From the NCBI RefSeq assembly GCF_022271435.1, contig NZ_JAFIQY010000026.1:50303-114302 (forward strand): a stretch of 64,000 nucleotides of DNA. The letters are read 5' to 3'. Positions 28,753 through 38,539 of this stretch are shown in pieces; positions within the stretch are counted from its first letter, which is position 1, and every line of letters begins with the position of its first letter. Below the pieces are notes generated by a model, which saw only the letters and a program-made list of their open reading frames with translations, did not search any database and was not told the DNA's origin. Both the position numbers and the translations under genes were made by a program. Origin of the DNA: Streptomyces monomycini (GTDB taxonomy: Bacteria; Actinomycetota; Actinomycetes; Streptomycetales; Streptomycetaceae).

Positions 28753-31351
28753 GCGTCCACCTCCTCGACCGGGCCGGACGCCGCACCGGGCGTACCGGCC
28801 GCACCGGACGGCGCACCTGCCCCGGCCACCGGCGCCACCTTCACCAACTCCCCCGGACGCGCCCCGGTGTCGGCCGCCACCCCGCCGCCCACCGAGTTCA
28901 GCGGCAGCCACACCACCCGGTCGGGCATCGGGGTGACCGCCAGCGGCAGCCGTACGGACCCGGCGGGCCCGGTGACCGCCAGCAGGTCGCCGTCCTTGAC
29001 GCCGGTCTCCTCGGCGGTGACCGGCGACATCCGGGCGACGGCCGCGTGCCGCGTACCGGCCAGCGCCTCGTCGCCCTCCTGCATCCGCCCCTGGTCGAGC
29101 AGCAGCTTGTGGCCCGCCAGCACGGCCTCGCCGGGCTCGGGACGCGGCAGCGCGCGCCCGGTCTCCGCGGGGTCGGCGGCGTACGTGCCGCCCCACGCTC
29201 CCAGCGCGGTCATCTCCCGCCGCACCGCCCGTACGTCGGGCAGCGCCAGGCGGACGTCCATCGCGTCGGCGAGCATGTGCAGCACCCGGGCGTCCGGCAG
29301 CAGGTGCCGCCGGGTCATCTGGTCCGGTTTGAGCGCGGCCTCGAACAGCCGCGCCCGGCCCTCCCAGTTGAGGAAGGTGCCGGACTTCTCGACGGCCGCC
29401 GCGACCGGCAGCACGACGTCCGCCCGCTCCGTCACGGCCGACGGGCGCTGCTCCAGGCTCACCAGGAAGCCCACCGCGTCCAGCGCCTCCAGGGCCCGCG
29501 CCGGATCCGGCAGGTCCGCCGGATCGACGCCCGCCACCAGCAGGGCGCTCAGTTCCCCGGCGGCCGCGGCGGCGACGATCTGCCCGGTGTCCCGGCCGTG
29601 CCGCTGCGGCAGACCGGCGACGTCCCAGGCGGCGGCGACCTCCTCACGGGCGCGCGGGTCGGTCGCCGGACGGCCGCCCGGCAGCAGTCCCGGCAGCGCG
29701 CCGGCCTCGACGGCGCCGCGCTCACCGGCCCGCCGGGGAATCCACACCAGCCGGGCACCGCTCGCGGCGGCGGCCCGTACGGCCGCCGTCAGCGCGCCCG
29801 GCACCGCGGCCAGCCGCTCGCCGACGACGATCACCGAACCGGCGCTGCGCAGCGCCTCGGCCGCGCTGCGGCCCGGGCCTTCGAGTCCGCCCGCCCGTCG
29901 CCCGCCCCCACCCTCCACGGGAAGGCGCTCCGCGCCTGCTGCCTCATGGCCGGCCAGCGCGTCCAGCCACTCCGTCTCCGTGCCGGGCGCGGCGGGCAGC
30001 AGCGTGCCGCCCGCCTTGACCAGGCCGCGCGTCGCGTACGGCGCGAGCCCGAAGGTGCGCTGGCCGCGCTTGCGGTGGGCCTTGCGCAGCCGCAGGAAGA
30101 CGCCGGGCGCCTCCTCCTCCGCCTCGATACCGGCAAGGAGGACGGCGGGCGCCTTCTCCAGGGCCTCGTACGTGACCCCGGCCCCGTCGTCGTCCAGGTC
30201 ACGGCCCCGTCCGGCGACCCGCGCCGCCAGGAAGTCGGCCTCCTCGGCGCTGTGCGCCCGCGCCCGGAAGTCGATGTCGTTGGTGTCGAGGGCGACCCGC
30301 GCGAACTTGGCGTAGGCGTACGCGTCCTCGACAGTCAGCCGGCCGCCGGTCAGCACGCCGGTCCGGCCCCTGGCGGCGCCCAGCCCGCGCGCCGCCGCCT
30401 CCAGGGCCTCCGGCCAGCTCGCCGTCACCAGTTCGCCGGTCTGCGCGTCCCGCACCATCGGGTGCTCCAGCCGGTCGCGCTGCTGCGCGTACCGGAAGGC
30501 GAAGCGCCCCTTGTCGCAGATCCACTCCTCATTGACCTCGGGGTCCTCGGCGGCCAGCCGCCGCATGACCTTGCCGCGCCGGTGGTCCGTACGGGTCGCG
30601 CAGCCGCCCGCGCAGTGTTCGCAGACGCTCGGCGAGGACACCAGGTCGAAGGGGCGCGACCGGAAGCGGTACGCGGCCGAGGTCAGCGCGCCGACCGGGC
30701 AGATCTGGATGGTGTTGCCGGAGAAGTACGACTGGAACGGGTCGCCCTCGCCCGTACCGACCTGCTGGAGCGCGCCCCGCTCGATCAGTTCGATCATCGG
30801 GTCGCCCGCGACCTGGTTGGAGAAGCGGGTGCAGCGCGCGCACAGCACGCACCGCTCACGGTCCAGCAGCACCTGCTTCGAGATCGGCACCGGCTTCTCG
30901 AAGGTGCGCTTCTGGCCCTCGAAGCGGGTGTCGGCCTGTCCGGCGGACATCGCCTGGTTCTGGAGCGGGCACTCGCCGCCCTTGTCGCAGACCGGGCAGT
31001 CCAGCGGGTGGTTGATCAGCAGCAGTTCCATCACGCCGCGCTGCGCCTTCTCGGCGACCGGCGAGGTGAGCTGCGACTTGACCACCATGCCGTCGGTGCA
31101 GGTGATGGTGCAGGAGGCCATCGGCTTGCGCTGGCCCTCCACCTCCACGATGCACTGGCGGCAGGCGCCGGCCGGGTCCAGCAGCGGGTGGTCGCAGAAG
31201 CGCGGGATCTCGATGCCGAGGAGTTCGGCGGCCCGGATGACCAGCGTCCCCTTGGGGACGGAGATCTCGATGCCGTCGATCGTCAGCGTGACGAGGTCTT
31301 CGGGCGGTACGGCCGCCCCGCCCGCCCCGGTGGGGGCGTCGCTGGTGACGG

Positions 31352-31355
<4 letters not shown>
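28749..31355 (-). CDS. nuoG: NADH-quinone oxidoreductase subunit G
   Basis: An 868-residue iron-sulfur subunit of the molybdopterin-enzyme superfamily. The N-terminal [2Fe-2S] domain has CDHPLLDPAGACRQC and ASCTITC. Next come the His/Cys-ligated cluster (HPLDCPVCDKGGECPLQ), the [4Fe-4S] set CVLCARCTRF...CPVGAL, and the extra CEHCAGGCATR cluster region near the start of the molybdopterin-like domain, typical of the N7-type site. The C-terminal half is Ala/Gly-rich and has lost cofactor motifs. ATGA overlap with nuoF. Confidence 0.96.
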
Positions 31356-32706
<1,351 letters not shown>

Positions 32707-32710
<4 letters not shown>

Positions 32711-33585
32711 TCCCCCTCCTCGGCGGTCGGCCCGGCCGGGTGCGAAGGGTCGGAGGCCGAGGTGTCACGCGGCGCGTCGTGTGAGCTGGGGTGGGTGGCC
32801 GGTGCTTCGCCCGGGGCCCGTCCGGCGCGCTCGCCCTCGGCTTCGGCGGGGTCCGCGCCCCGCTGCGGTACGACGTGGTCGGCGGCCGGGCCCGCGCCCG
32901 GTACGGCCTCGCCCTTGGCCAGCCGCAGCCCCACCAGCGAGGCGGGCCCGGCGCCGCCGGTCGCCTCGACCGCGCCCGGCCGCCGGTCCGGGAACCCGGC
33001 GAGGATGCGGGCCGTCTCCTTGTACGTGCACAGCGGCGCGCCCCGGGTCGGCGCGACGGTCCGGCCTTCCCGCAGGTCGTCCACGAGCCGCTTGGCGCTG
33101 TCCGGCGTCTGGTTGTCGAAGAACTCCCAGTTGACCATCACCACGGGCGCGAAGTCGCAGGCCGCGTTGCACTCGATGTGCTCCAGCGTGACCTTGCCGT
33201 CCTCGGTGGTCCCGCCGTTGCCGACGCCCAGGTGCTTCTGGAGCGTCTCGAAGATCGCGTCGCCGCCCATCACCGCGCACAGGGTGTTGGTGCACACCCC
33301 GACCTGGTAGTCGCCGCCGGGCCCGCGCCGGTACATGGAGTAGAAGGTGGCGACCGCCGTGACCTCCGCCGTCGTCAGGTCCAGCATCTCGGCGCAGAAG
33401 CGGACGCCGGTGCGGGTGACGTGCCCTTCCTCCGCCTGGACGAGGTGCAGCAGCGGCAGCAGCGCGGAGCGCGCGCCGGGGTAGCGGGCGATCACCTCCT
33501 TGGCGTCCGCTTCGAGCCGGGCCCTGACCTCGGCGGGATAGTCGGGGGCGGGGAGCTGCGGCATCCCCAAACTGACGTCTGTCAC
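32707..33585 (-). CDS. nuoE: NADH-quinone oxidoreductase subunit E, with long C-terminal tail
   Basis: A 292-residue thioredoxin-like [2Fe-2S] subunit (cluster N1a). The four Cys are in GVCTNTLCAVMGG and HIECNAACDFAPVVMVN. The helical N-terminal domain (LLPLLHLVQAEEGHV; TAEVTAVATFYSMY) is normal. E. coli NuoE is 166 residues; here about 100 further residues form a Pro/Ala/Glu-rich, probably disordered tail (GEAPATHPSSHDAPRDTSASD). GTGA overlap with nuoD. Confidence 0.95.
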
Positions 33586-34904
33586 CGGTCGACGCCTCCC
33601 ATCACGGGGTCGATGGACGCGACGGCGACGATGACGTCGGCCACCTGGCCGCCCTCGCACATCGCCGCCATGGCCTGGAGGTTGGTGAAGGACGGGTCGC
33701 GGAAGTGGACCCGGTAGGGGCGGGTCCCGCCGTCGCTGACGGCGTGCACGCCCAGCTCGCCCTTGGGGGACTCGACGGCCGCGTACGCCTGGCCGGGCGG
33801 CACCCGGAAGCCCTCCGTCACCAGCTTGAAGTGGTGGATCAGGGCCTCCATCGAGGTCCCCATGATCTTCTTGATGTGGTCGAGCGAGTTGCCGAGCCCG
33901 TCCGGGCCCATGGCCAGCTGGGCGGGCCAGGCGATCTTCTTGTCGCCGACCATCACCGGCCCGGGCGCCAGCCGGTCCAGGCACTGTTCGACAATGCGCA
34001 GCGACTGGCGCATCTCCTCCAGACGGATCAGGAAGCGCCCGTAGGAGTCGCAGGTGTCGGCGGTCGGCACCTCGAAGTCGTAGTGCTCGTAGCCGCAGTA
34101 CGGCTGGGTCTTGCGCAGGTCGTGCGGGAGCCCGGCGGAGCGCAGCACCGGTCCGGTGGCGCCGGTGGCCAGGCAGCCGGCCAGGTCGAGGTAGCCGATG
34201 TCCTGCATCCGGCCCTTGAAGACCGGGTTGCCGGTGGCGAGCTTGTCGTACTCGACGAGGTTCTTGCGCATCTTCTTCACGAACTCGCGCACCTGGTCGA
34301 CCGCGCCGGGCGGCAGGTCCTGGGCGAGTCCGCCGGGCCGGATGTACGCGTGGTTCATCCGCAGGCCGGTGATCAGCTCGTAGATGTCCAGGATCAGTTC
34401 CCGGTCCCGGAACCCGTAGATCATGATGGTGGTGGCGCCCAGCTCCATGCCGCCGGTGGCGATGGCCACCAGGTGGGAGGAGAGGCGGTTGAGCTCCATC
34501 AGCATCACCCGGATGACGGACGCGCGGTCCGGCACCTCGTCGGTGATGCCGAGCAGCTTCTCCACGGCCAGGCAGTACGCCGTCTCGTTGAAGAACGGCG
34601 TCAGGTAGTCCATCCGGGTCACGAAGGTGGTGCCCTGCGTCCACGTACGGAATTCGAGGTTCTTCTCGATCCCCGTGTGCAGGTAGCCGATGCCGCAGCG
34701 GGCCTCGGTGACGGTCTCGCCGTCGATCTCCAGGATCAGCCGCAGCACGCCGTGCGTGGAGGGGTGCTGGGGGCCCATGTTGACGACGATCCGCTCGTCG
34801 TCGGTACGGGCCGCGGCGGCCGCGATCTCGTCCCAGTCGCCGCCGGTGACCGTGTAGACGGTGCCCTCGGTCGTCTCCCGAGGGGTCGCATGGCTGGTGG
34901 ACAT
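33582..34904 (-). CDS. nuoD: NADH-quinone oxidoreductase subunit D
   Basis: A 440-residue 49-kDa-type subunit of the quinone-binding site. It contains MGPQHPSTHGVLRL with the quinone-contacting His, EARCGIGYLHTGIEK, the conserved Tyr region TRMDYLTPFFNETAY and C-terminal VHAVSDGGTRPYRVHFRDPSFTNLQAM...DPVMGGVDR. ATG 34904 shares one base with the nuoC stop (TGATG). NuoC and NuoD are separate here, not fused as in E. coli. Confidence 0.97.
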   Translation of the reverse strand: MSTSHATPRETTEGTVYTVTGGDWDEIAAAAARTDDERIVVNMGPQHPSTHGVLRLILEIDGETVTEARCGIGYLHTGIEKNLEFRTWTQGTTFVTRMDYLTPFFNETAYCLAVEKLLGITDEVPDRASVIRVMLMELNRLSSHLVAIATGGMELGATTIMIYGFRDRELILDIYELITGLRMNHAYIRPGGLAQDLPPGAVDQVREFVKKMRKNLVEYDKLATGNPVFKGRMQDIGYLDLAGCLATGATGPVLRSAGLPHDLRKTQPYCGYEHYDFEVPTADTCDSYGRFLIRLEEMRQSLRIVEQCLDRLAPGPVMVGDKKIAWPAQLAMGPDGLGNSLDHIKKIMGTSMEALIHHFKLVTEGFRVPPGQAYAAVESPKGELGVHAVSDGGTRPYRVHFRDPSFTNLQAMAAMCEGGQVADVIVAVASIDPVMGGVDR

Positions 34905-35731
34905 CAGGTGTACGACCTCCGCTGGTCGGGAGCCGGGATCTGGGCGCCCTTGTACTCGACGGGGATGCCGCCGAGCGGGTAGTCCTTGCGCTGCGGGAAG
35001 CCCTGCCAGTCGTCCGGCATCATGATCCGGGTGAGCGCCGGGTGGCCGTCGAAGATCAGTCCGAAGAAGTCGTACGCCTCGCGCTCGTGCCAGTCGTTGG
35101 TCGGATAGACGCTCACCAGGGACGGCACGTGCGGGTCGGCGTCCGGCGCGGACACCTCCAGCCGGATCAGCCGGTTGTGGGTGATCGAGCGCAGGTGGTA
35201 GACGGCGTGCAGCTCGCGGCCCTTGTCGCCGGGGAAGTGCACCCCGCTGACGCCGGTGCACAGCTCGAAGCGGAGCGCCGGGTCGTCGCGGAGAGTCCGC
35301 GCGACGGCCGGCAGGTACTCCCGCTCGATGTGGAAGGTCAGCTCGTCGCGGTCGACGACCGTCTTCTCGATGACGTTCTCGGGGACCAGCCCCTGCTCGT
35401 CCAGCGCGCCTTCCAGCTCGTCCGCCACCTCGTCGAACCAGCCGCCGTACGGGCGGGACGTGGCGCCCGGCATCCGTACGGACCGGACGAGCCCGCCGTA
35501 CCCGGAGGTGTCGCCGCCGCCGCTCGCGCCGAACATGCCGCGGCGGGTGCCGATGACCTCGCCGTGGTCGCCGCGCTGGCCGGGGAGGTTCTGCGCGTTC
35601 AGGTCCTGGTCGGGGTTGACCCCGTCGGCCCCCTTGGCCGCTCCGGTCCCGTTGACACCGCCAGTGCCGTTGGTGTCACCGTTCCCGGGGGCCCCCTTGG
35701 TGCCGCCGGTCCCCTTGGTGCCGTCGCTCAC
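34904..35731 (-). CDS. nuoC: NADH-quinone oxidoreductase subunit C, with Gly/Thr/Asn-rich N-terminus
   Basis: A 275-residue 30-kDa-type subunit. The conserved part begins near residue 95 (GWFDEVADELEGALD) and includes ELCTGVSGVHFPG and VYPTNDWHEREAYDFFGLIFDGHPALTRIMMPDDWQGFPQRKDYPLGG. The first 40 residues are low complexity (GTKGTGGTKGAPGNGDTNGTGG) and probably arose by repeat expansion. GTG 35731 overlaps nuoB as GTGA. Confidence 0.95.
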   Translation of the reverse strand: MSDGTKGTGGTKGAPGNGDTNGTGGVNGTGAAKGADGVNPDQDLNAQNLPGQRGDHGEVIGTRRGMFGASGGGDTSGYGGLVRSVRMPGATSRPYGGWFDEVADELEGALDEQGLVPENVIEKTVVDRDELTFHIEREYLPAVARTLRDDPALRFELCTGVSGVHFPGDKGRELHAVYHLRSITHNRLIRLEVSAPDADPHVPSLVSVYPTNDWHEREAYDFFGLIFDGHPALTRIMMPDDWQGFPQRKDYPLGGIPVEYKGAQIPAPDQRRSYT

Positions 35732-36282
35732 CGCAGCAGCCCCTTCATCTCGATCACCGGAAGCGCCTTGAGTGCCGCTTCCTCCGCCTCGCGGGCCGCC
35801 TGCTGCTGGTTGACCCCGAGCTTGGTGTCCTGGATCTTCTGGTGCAGCTTGAGAATGGCGTCCATCAGCATTTCCGGACGCGGCGGGCAGCCGGGCAGAT
35901 AAATGTCCACCGGGACGATGTGGTCGACGCCCTGGACGATCGCGTAGTTGTTGAACATCCCGCCCGACGAGGCGCACACGCCCATCGAGATGACCCATTT
36001 CGGATTCGGCATCTGGTCGTACACCTGCCGCAGCACGGGCGCCATCTTCTGGCTCACCCGGCCCGCCACGATCATCAGATCGGCCTGGCGCGGCGACCCG
36101 CGGAAGACCTCCATGCCGAAGCGGGCGAGGTCGTAGCGCCCGGCGCCGGTCGTCATCATCTCGATGGCGCAGCAGGCGAGGCCGAAGGTGGCGGGGAAGA
36201 CCGATGACTTGCGCACCCAGCCCGCGGCCTGTTCGACGGTGGAAAGCAGAAAGCCGCTCGGCAGCTTCTCTTCAAGTCCCAT
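35728..36282 (-). CDS. nuoB: NADH-quinone oxidoreductase subunit B (cluster N2)
   Basis: A 184-residue subunit holding the terminal [4Fe-4S] cluster N2. The unusual tandem Cys in GLACCAIEMM, Cys in MGVCASSGGMFNNYAIVQGVD and Cys in DIYLPGCPPRPEML are all present. It hands electrons to quinone at the NuoB-NuoD interface. ATG 36282 lies 9 bases after nuoA with GGGGCC just before it. Confidence 0.97.
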   Translation of the reverse strand: MGLEEKLPSGFLLSTVEQAAGWVRKSSVFPATFGLACCAIEMMTTGAGRYDLARFGMEVFRGSPRQADLMIVAGRVSQKMAPVLRQVYDQMPNPKWVISMGVCASSGGMFNNYAIVQGVDHIVPVDIYLPGCPPRPEMLMDAILKLHQKIQDTKLGVNQQQAAREAEEAALKALPVIEMKGLLR

Positions 36283-36291
36283 TGGTGGCCC

Positions 36292-36651
36292 CTAGTCCCA
36301 TTCCAGGCCGCCCCGACGCCATACGTAGGCGTAGGCGACGAAGACGGTGAGCGCGAAGAGGAGCATCTCCACGAGCCCGAAAAGCCCGAGCGCGTCGAAG
36401 GTGACGGCCCAGGGGTAGAGGAAGACGATCTCGATGTCGAAAATGATGAAGAGCATCGCCGTGAGGTAGTACTTGATCGGAAATCGACCGCCGCCGGCCG
36501 GCTGTGGCGTCGGCTCGATTCCGCATTCGTACGCCTCTAGCTTCGCCCGGTTGTAGCGCTTGGGTCCGACGAGCGTGGCCATCACGACAGAGAAGATCGC
36601 AAAGCCTGCCCCGAGGGCTCCCAGTACGAGGATGGGCGCGTAAGCGTTCAC
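36292..36651 (-). CDS. nuoA: NADH-quinone oxidoreductase subunit A
   Basis: A 119-residue three-helix membrane subunit with the conserved YECGIEPTP loop (quinone-channel Cys) and FIIFDIEIVFLYPWAV with membrane acidic residues. It is the first gene of the 14-gene operon. GTG 36651 is preceded by GGGAGCGGGG. A Rex-type operator lies about 80 bp upstream. The adjacent spacing of the whole operon (eight of thirteen junctions are 4-base overlaps) supports a single transcript. Confidence 0.97.
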   Translation of the reverse strand: MNAYAPILVLGALGAGFAIFSVVMATLVGPKRYNRAKLEAYECGIEPTPQPAGGGRFPIKYYLTAMLFIIFDIEIVFLYPWAVTFDALGLFGLVEMLLFALTVFVAYAYVWRRGGLEWD

Positions 36652-36732
36652 CGTCCCCGCTCCCTTCAGTCGACGATGACTGGATGGCGGTCCGCCCGGT
36701 CCCGCTCACCGGCCCCACGAAGATCGCGCCCA

Positions 36733-36748
36733 TGTGAGGCAGTTCACA
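36733..36748. promoter_or_regulatory. Rex operator upstream of nuoA
   Basis: TGTGAGGCAGTTCACA matches the Streptomyces Rex consensus TGTGAAC-N-rich centre-TTCACA at both half-sites, with only the central left bases differing. Rex is the redox repressor that senses NADH/NAD+ and is known to control nuo and cyd in S. coelicolor. Its position 82 bp before the nuoA start fits promoter occlusion. Confidence 0.85.
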
Positions 36749-37081
36749 AGCCCGAGCCGCCTGCATCTTATGCCCGCCGGTCTGTGATCTGCGACACGGG
36801 GTGCGACAACGCCTTTGTGATCTCCACCACCTGACGCCCGGTCATCTGGTCCGATGAGCGTCGATCTTCGTACAGCAAGCGCGTAGATGATCACTGGAGG
36901 TGACATTTTCCGACGTTGCCCCTGGTCAGCGTGGGGTTGCCTCTATCAAGAGGTGGGGGATGCAAGCAAATTGGCGCAGCCCTCGGCCAACTGCTAGGGC
37001 CACAGGGCCCACTGACGGAGGCCGGTCGGCGGCCGGCCGGCGCGACCGGTCCGCGATCACCGTGACCATCCCGAGACCGTC

Positions 37082-37146
37082 GTGACCCTCCCGTGATCAT
37101 CGGTACGTGCCCGCGTTCACGAGCACTCGCGTCACGGCGGCATCAC
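37082..37146. promoter_or_regulatory. Two MtrA-like direct repeats
   Basis: GTGAC-CCTCCC-GTGAT (37082-37097) and GTCAC-GGCGGC-ATCAC (37131-37146) both fit a GTNAC-N6-GTNAC arrangement, the reported recognition pattern of the Streptomyces response regulator MtrA, which controls wall-hydrolase genes. A further GTGACC is at 37062. They lie about 290-350 bp before the NlpC/P60 start; binding is inferred only. Confidence 0.45.
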
Positions 37147-37431
37147 GGGAACATAACGGGCACTCACGAGTGACCTATCCCACGCGGCTTGCTGTCTTGA
37201 ATGCTTGACCTTCGGGAAGCCTTGGCGTGGCGGATCAGTAGGTGATAAGTGGCCCCAGGGCGCGCATCGGCCCGTAAATGCCATGCGTAAGAACATGATC
37301 ACGAAATTCGGACGGCCCGCCGCCCGCTCGCCGACCGGCGAAAAGTCCCTTTTATTCATCGCGTACGCGTCAAGTGTGGCGCACACCACCTTTGTTGGCA
37401 GCAACCTGTGGCTCCTGATAGCCGTGGTGCC

Positions 37432-38259
37432 ATGTCCCCGAACGCAGTCATACCCAGCCACCGGAAGCCCCGCCGTTCCGCGTCCTCGCGGGCACTGCGC
37501 GCAGGGGTCACCGGTGGCATCATCACCCTGGCGGTGACCGGCGCGAGCATGCCGGCCGGCGCCGCGGAGAAGCCCGTCTCCGAGACCCAGGAAATGCCGA
37601 CCATCACATCGGCACTGGCCACCAGCCTGGCCAAGAGCGCGGACACCGCCCAGCAGATGGCGCTGGACTACGAGCGCCAGGCCGCGCAGGACACCGCCAC
37701 CGCCGAGGCCACCGAGGCCGCCACCAAGGCGAAGGACGAGGCCGACAAGAAGGCCGCGGCCGAGAAGAAGGCCGAAGAGGCCCGCCAGGCCGAGGAGAAG
37801 GCGAAGGAGAAGGCCGAGCAGCAGCGCGCCTCCCGCTCCTCCGAGCGCACCTCGCTGCGCTCCCTGGCCGCCACGTCCGACGACTCCCCCGTCACCGGCG
37901 CGACCGGCAGCACCAGCTCCCTGGTCGGCTTCCTCCGCGCCCAGCTGGGCAAGTCCTACGTGCTCGGCGCCTCCGGCCCGTCCGCGTACGACTGCTCCAG
38001 CCTGGTGCAGGCCGCCTACCGCACCATCGGCATCGACCTGCCGCGCACCTCGCAGCCGCAGTCCACCGCCGGTACCCAGGTGGGCCTGGGCAACCTCCAG
38101 GTCGGCGACATCCTGTACTGGGGCAGCGCGGGCAGCGCGTACCACGTCGGCGTCTACGTCGGTAACGGCAACTTCATCGGTGCCCAGAACTCCAGCACCG
38201 GCATCGTGGAGAAGCCGCTGAGCTACAGCCAGCCGACCGGCGCGGTCCGCGTCCTGTAG
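37432..38259 (+). CDS. Secreted NlpC/P60 peptidoglycan hydrolase
   Basis: A 275-residue exported endopeptidase that should cut stem peptides of peptidoglycan. A basic N-terminus and hydrophobic core (GVTGGIITLAVTGASMPAGA) give a signal peptide. Residues 75-135 are an Ala/Lys/Glu coiled coil. The C-terminal NlpC/P60 domain has catalytic Cys188 (YDCSSLVQAAY), His238 (AYHVGVYVG) and a third polar residue in GNGNFIGAQNSS. ATG 37432 was preferred over GTG 37408, but neither has a good ribosome site. It is transcribed away from nuo and ends in a strong terminator. Confidence 0.92.
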   Translation: MSPNAVIPSHRKPRRSASSRALRAGVTGGIITLAVTGASMPAGAAEKPVSETQEMPTITSALATSLAKSADTAQQMALDYERQAAQDTATAEATEAATKAKDEADKKAAAEKKAEEARQAEEKAKEKAEQQRASRSSERTSLRSLAATSDDSPVTGATGSTSSLVGFLRAQLGKSYVLGASGPSAYDCSSLVQAAYRTIGIDLPRTSQPQSTAGTQVGLGNLQVGDILYWGSAGSAYHVGVYVGNGNFIGAQNSSTGIVEKPLSYSQPTGAVRVL

Positions 38260-38277
38260 GACGCCCCCACGCACGGC

Positions 38278-38318
38278 CGAGGGCCGCCGTTCCCACCGCT
38301 CGGGAACGGCGGCCCTCG
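38278..38318 (+). terminator. Terminator after the NlpC/P60 gene
   Basis: CGAGGGCCGCCGTTCCC (38278-38294) pairs perfectly with GGGAACGGCGGCCCTCG (38302-38318) around a 7-base loop, 19 bases after the stop codon. Confidence 0.9.
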
Positions 38319-38539
38319 CGCGTTGCGCAAGCAAAGTGCCCGTATGCCTCACGTTACGGCCGATCATCGGACCAGACGCCATCGTCCATTCGATGAAGAG
38401 ACGCCCGTTCGGCACAACTACCGTAACGACTCTGTCCCAGTTGTACCTCTCGCCGTACTCATCCCTTCCGCCCCGTAATGCCCGCACCCTCATTTCCGTG
38501 GCACCGGACAGCGGCTGACGAGAGGAAGCACTTACTTAA

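Larger units (their letters stand above)
36652..37431. other. Divergent regulatory region between nuoA and the NlpC/P60 gene
   Basis: A 780-bp gap with no supported gene. It holds the Rex-type operator (36733-36748), two GTGAC-type direct repeats (37082-37146), and an inverted repeat CACTC-AC-GAGTG at 37161-37172. The 37200-37430 part is A+T-richer and probably the transcribed leader of the hydrolase gene. The hallmarks of the c-di-AMP (ydaO) riboswitch, which precedes some Streptomyces wall-hydrolase genes, were looked for and not seen. A short plus-strand frame (37205-37537) overlaps the hydrolase start and looks spurious. Confidence 0.55.

Noticed and set aside
36900..37431. c-di-AMP (ydaO) riboswitch before the NlpC/P60 gene
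   Set aside because: Such elements precede some Streptomyces wall-hydrolase genes, but the conserved core motifs were not seen in this leader.
37205..37537. A 110-codon plus-strand frame overlapping the NlpC/P60 start
   Set aside because: It overlaps the signal peptide region of a certain gene, lacks a ribosome site and has Pro/Ser low complexity at its end.
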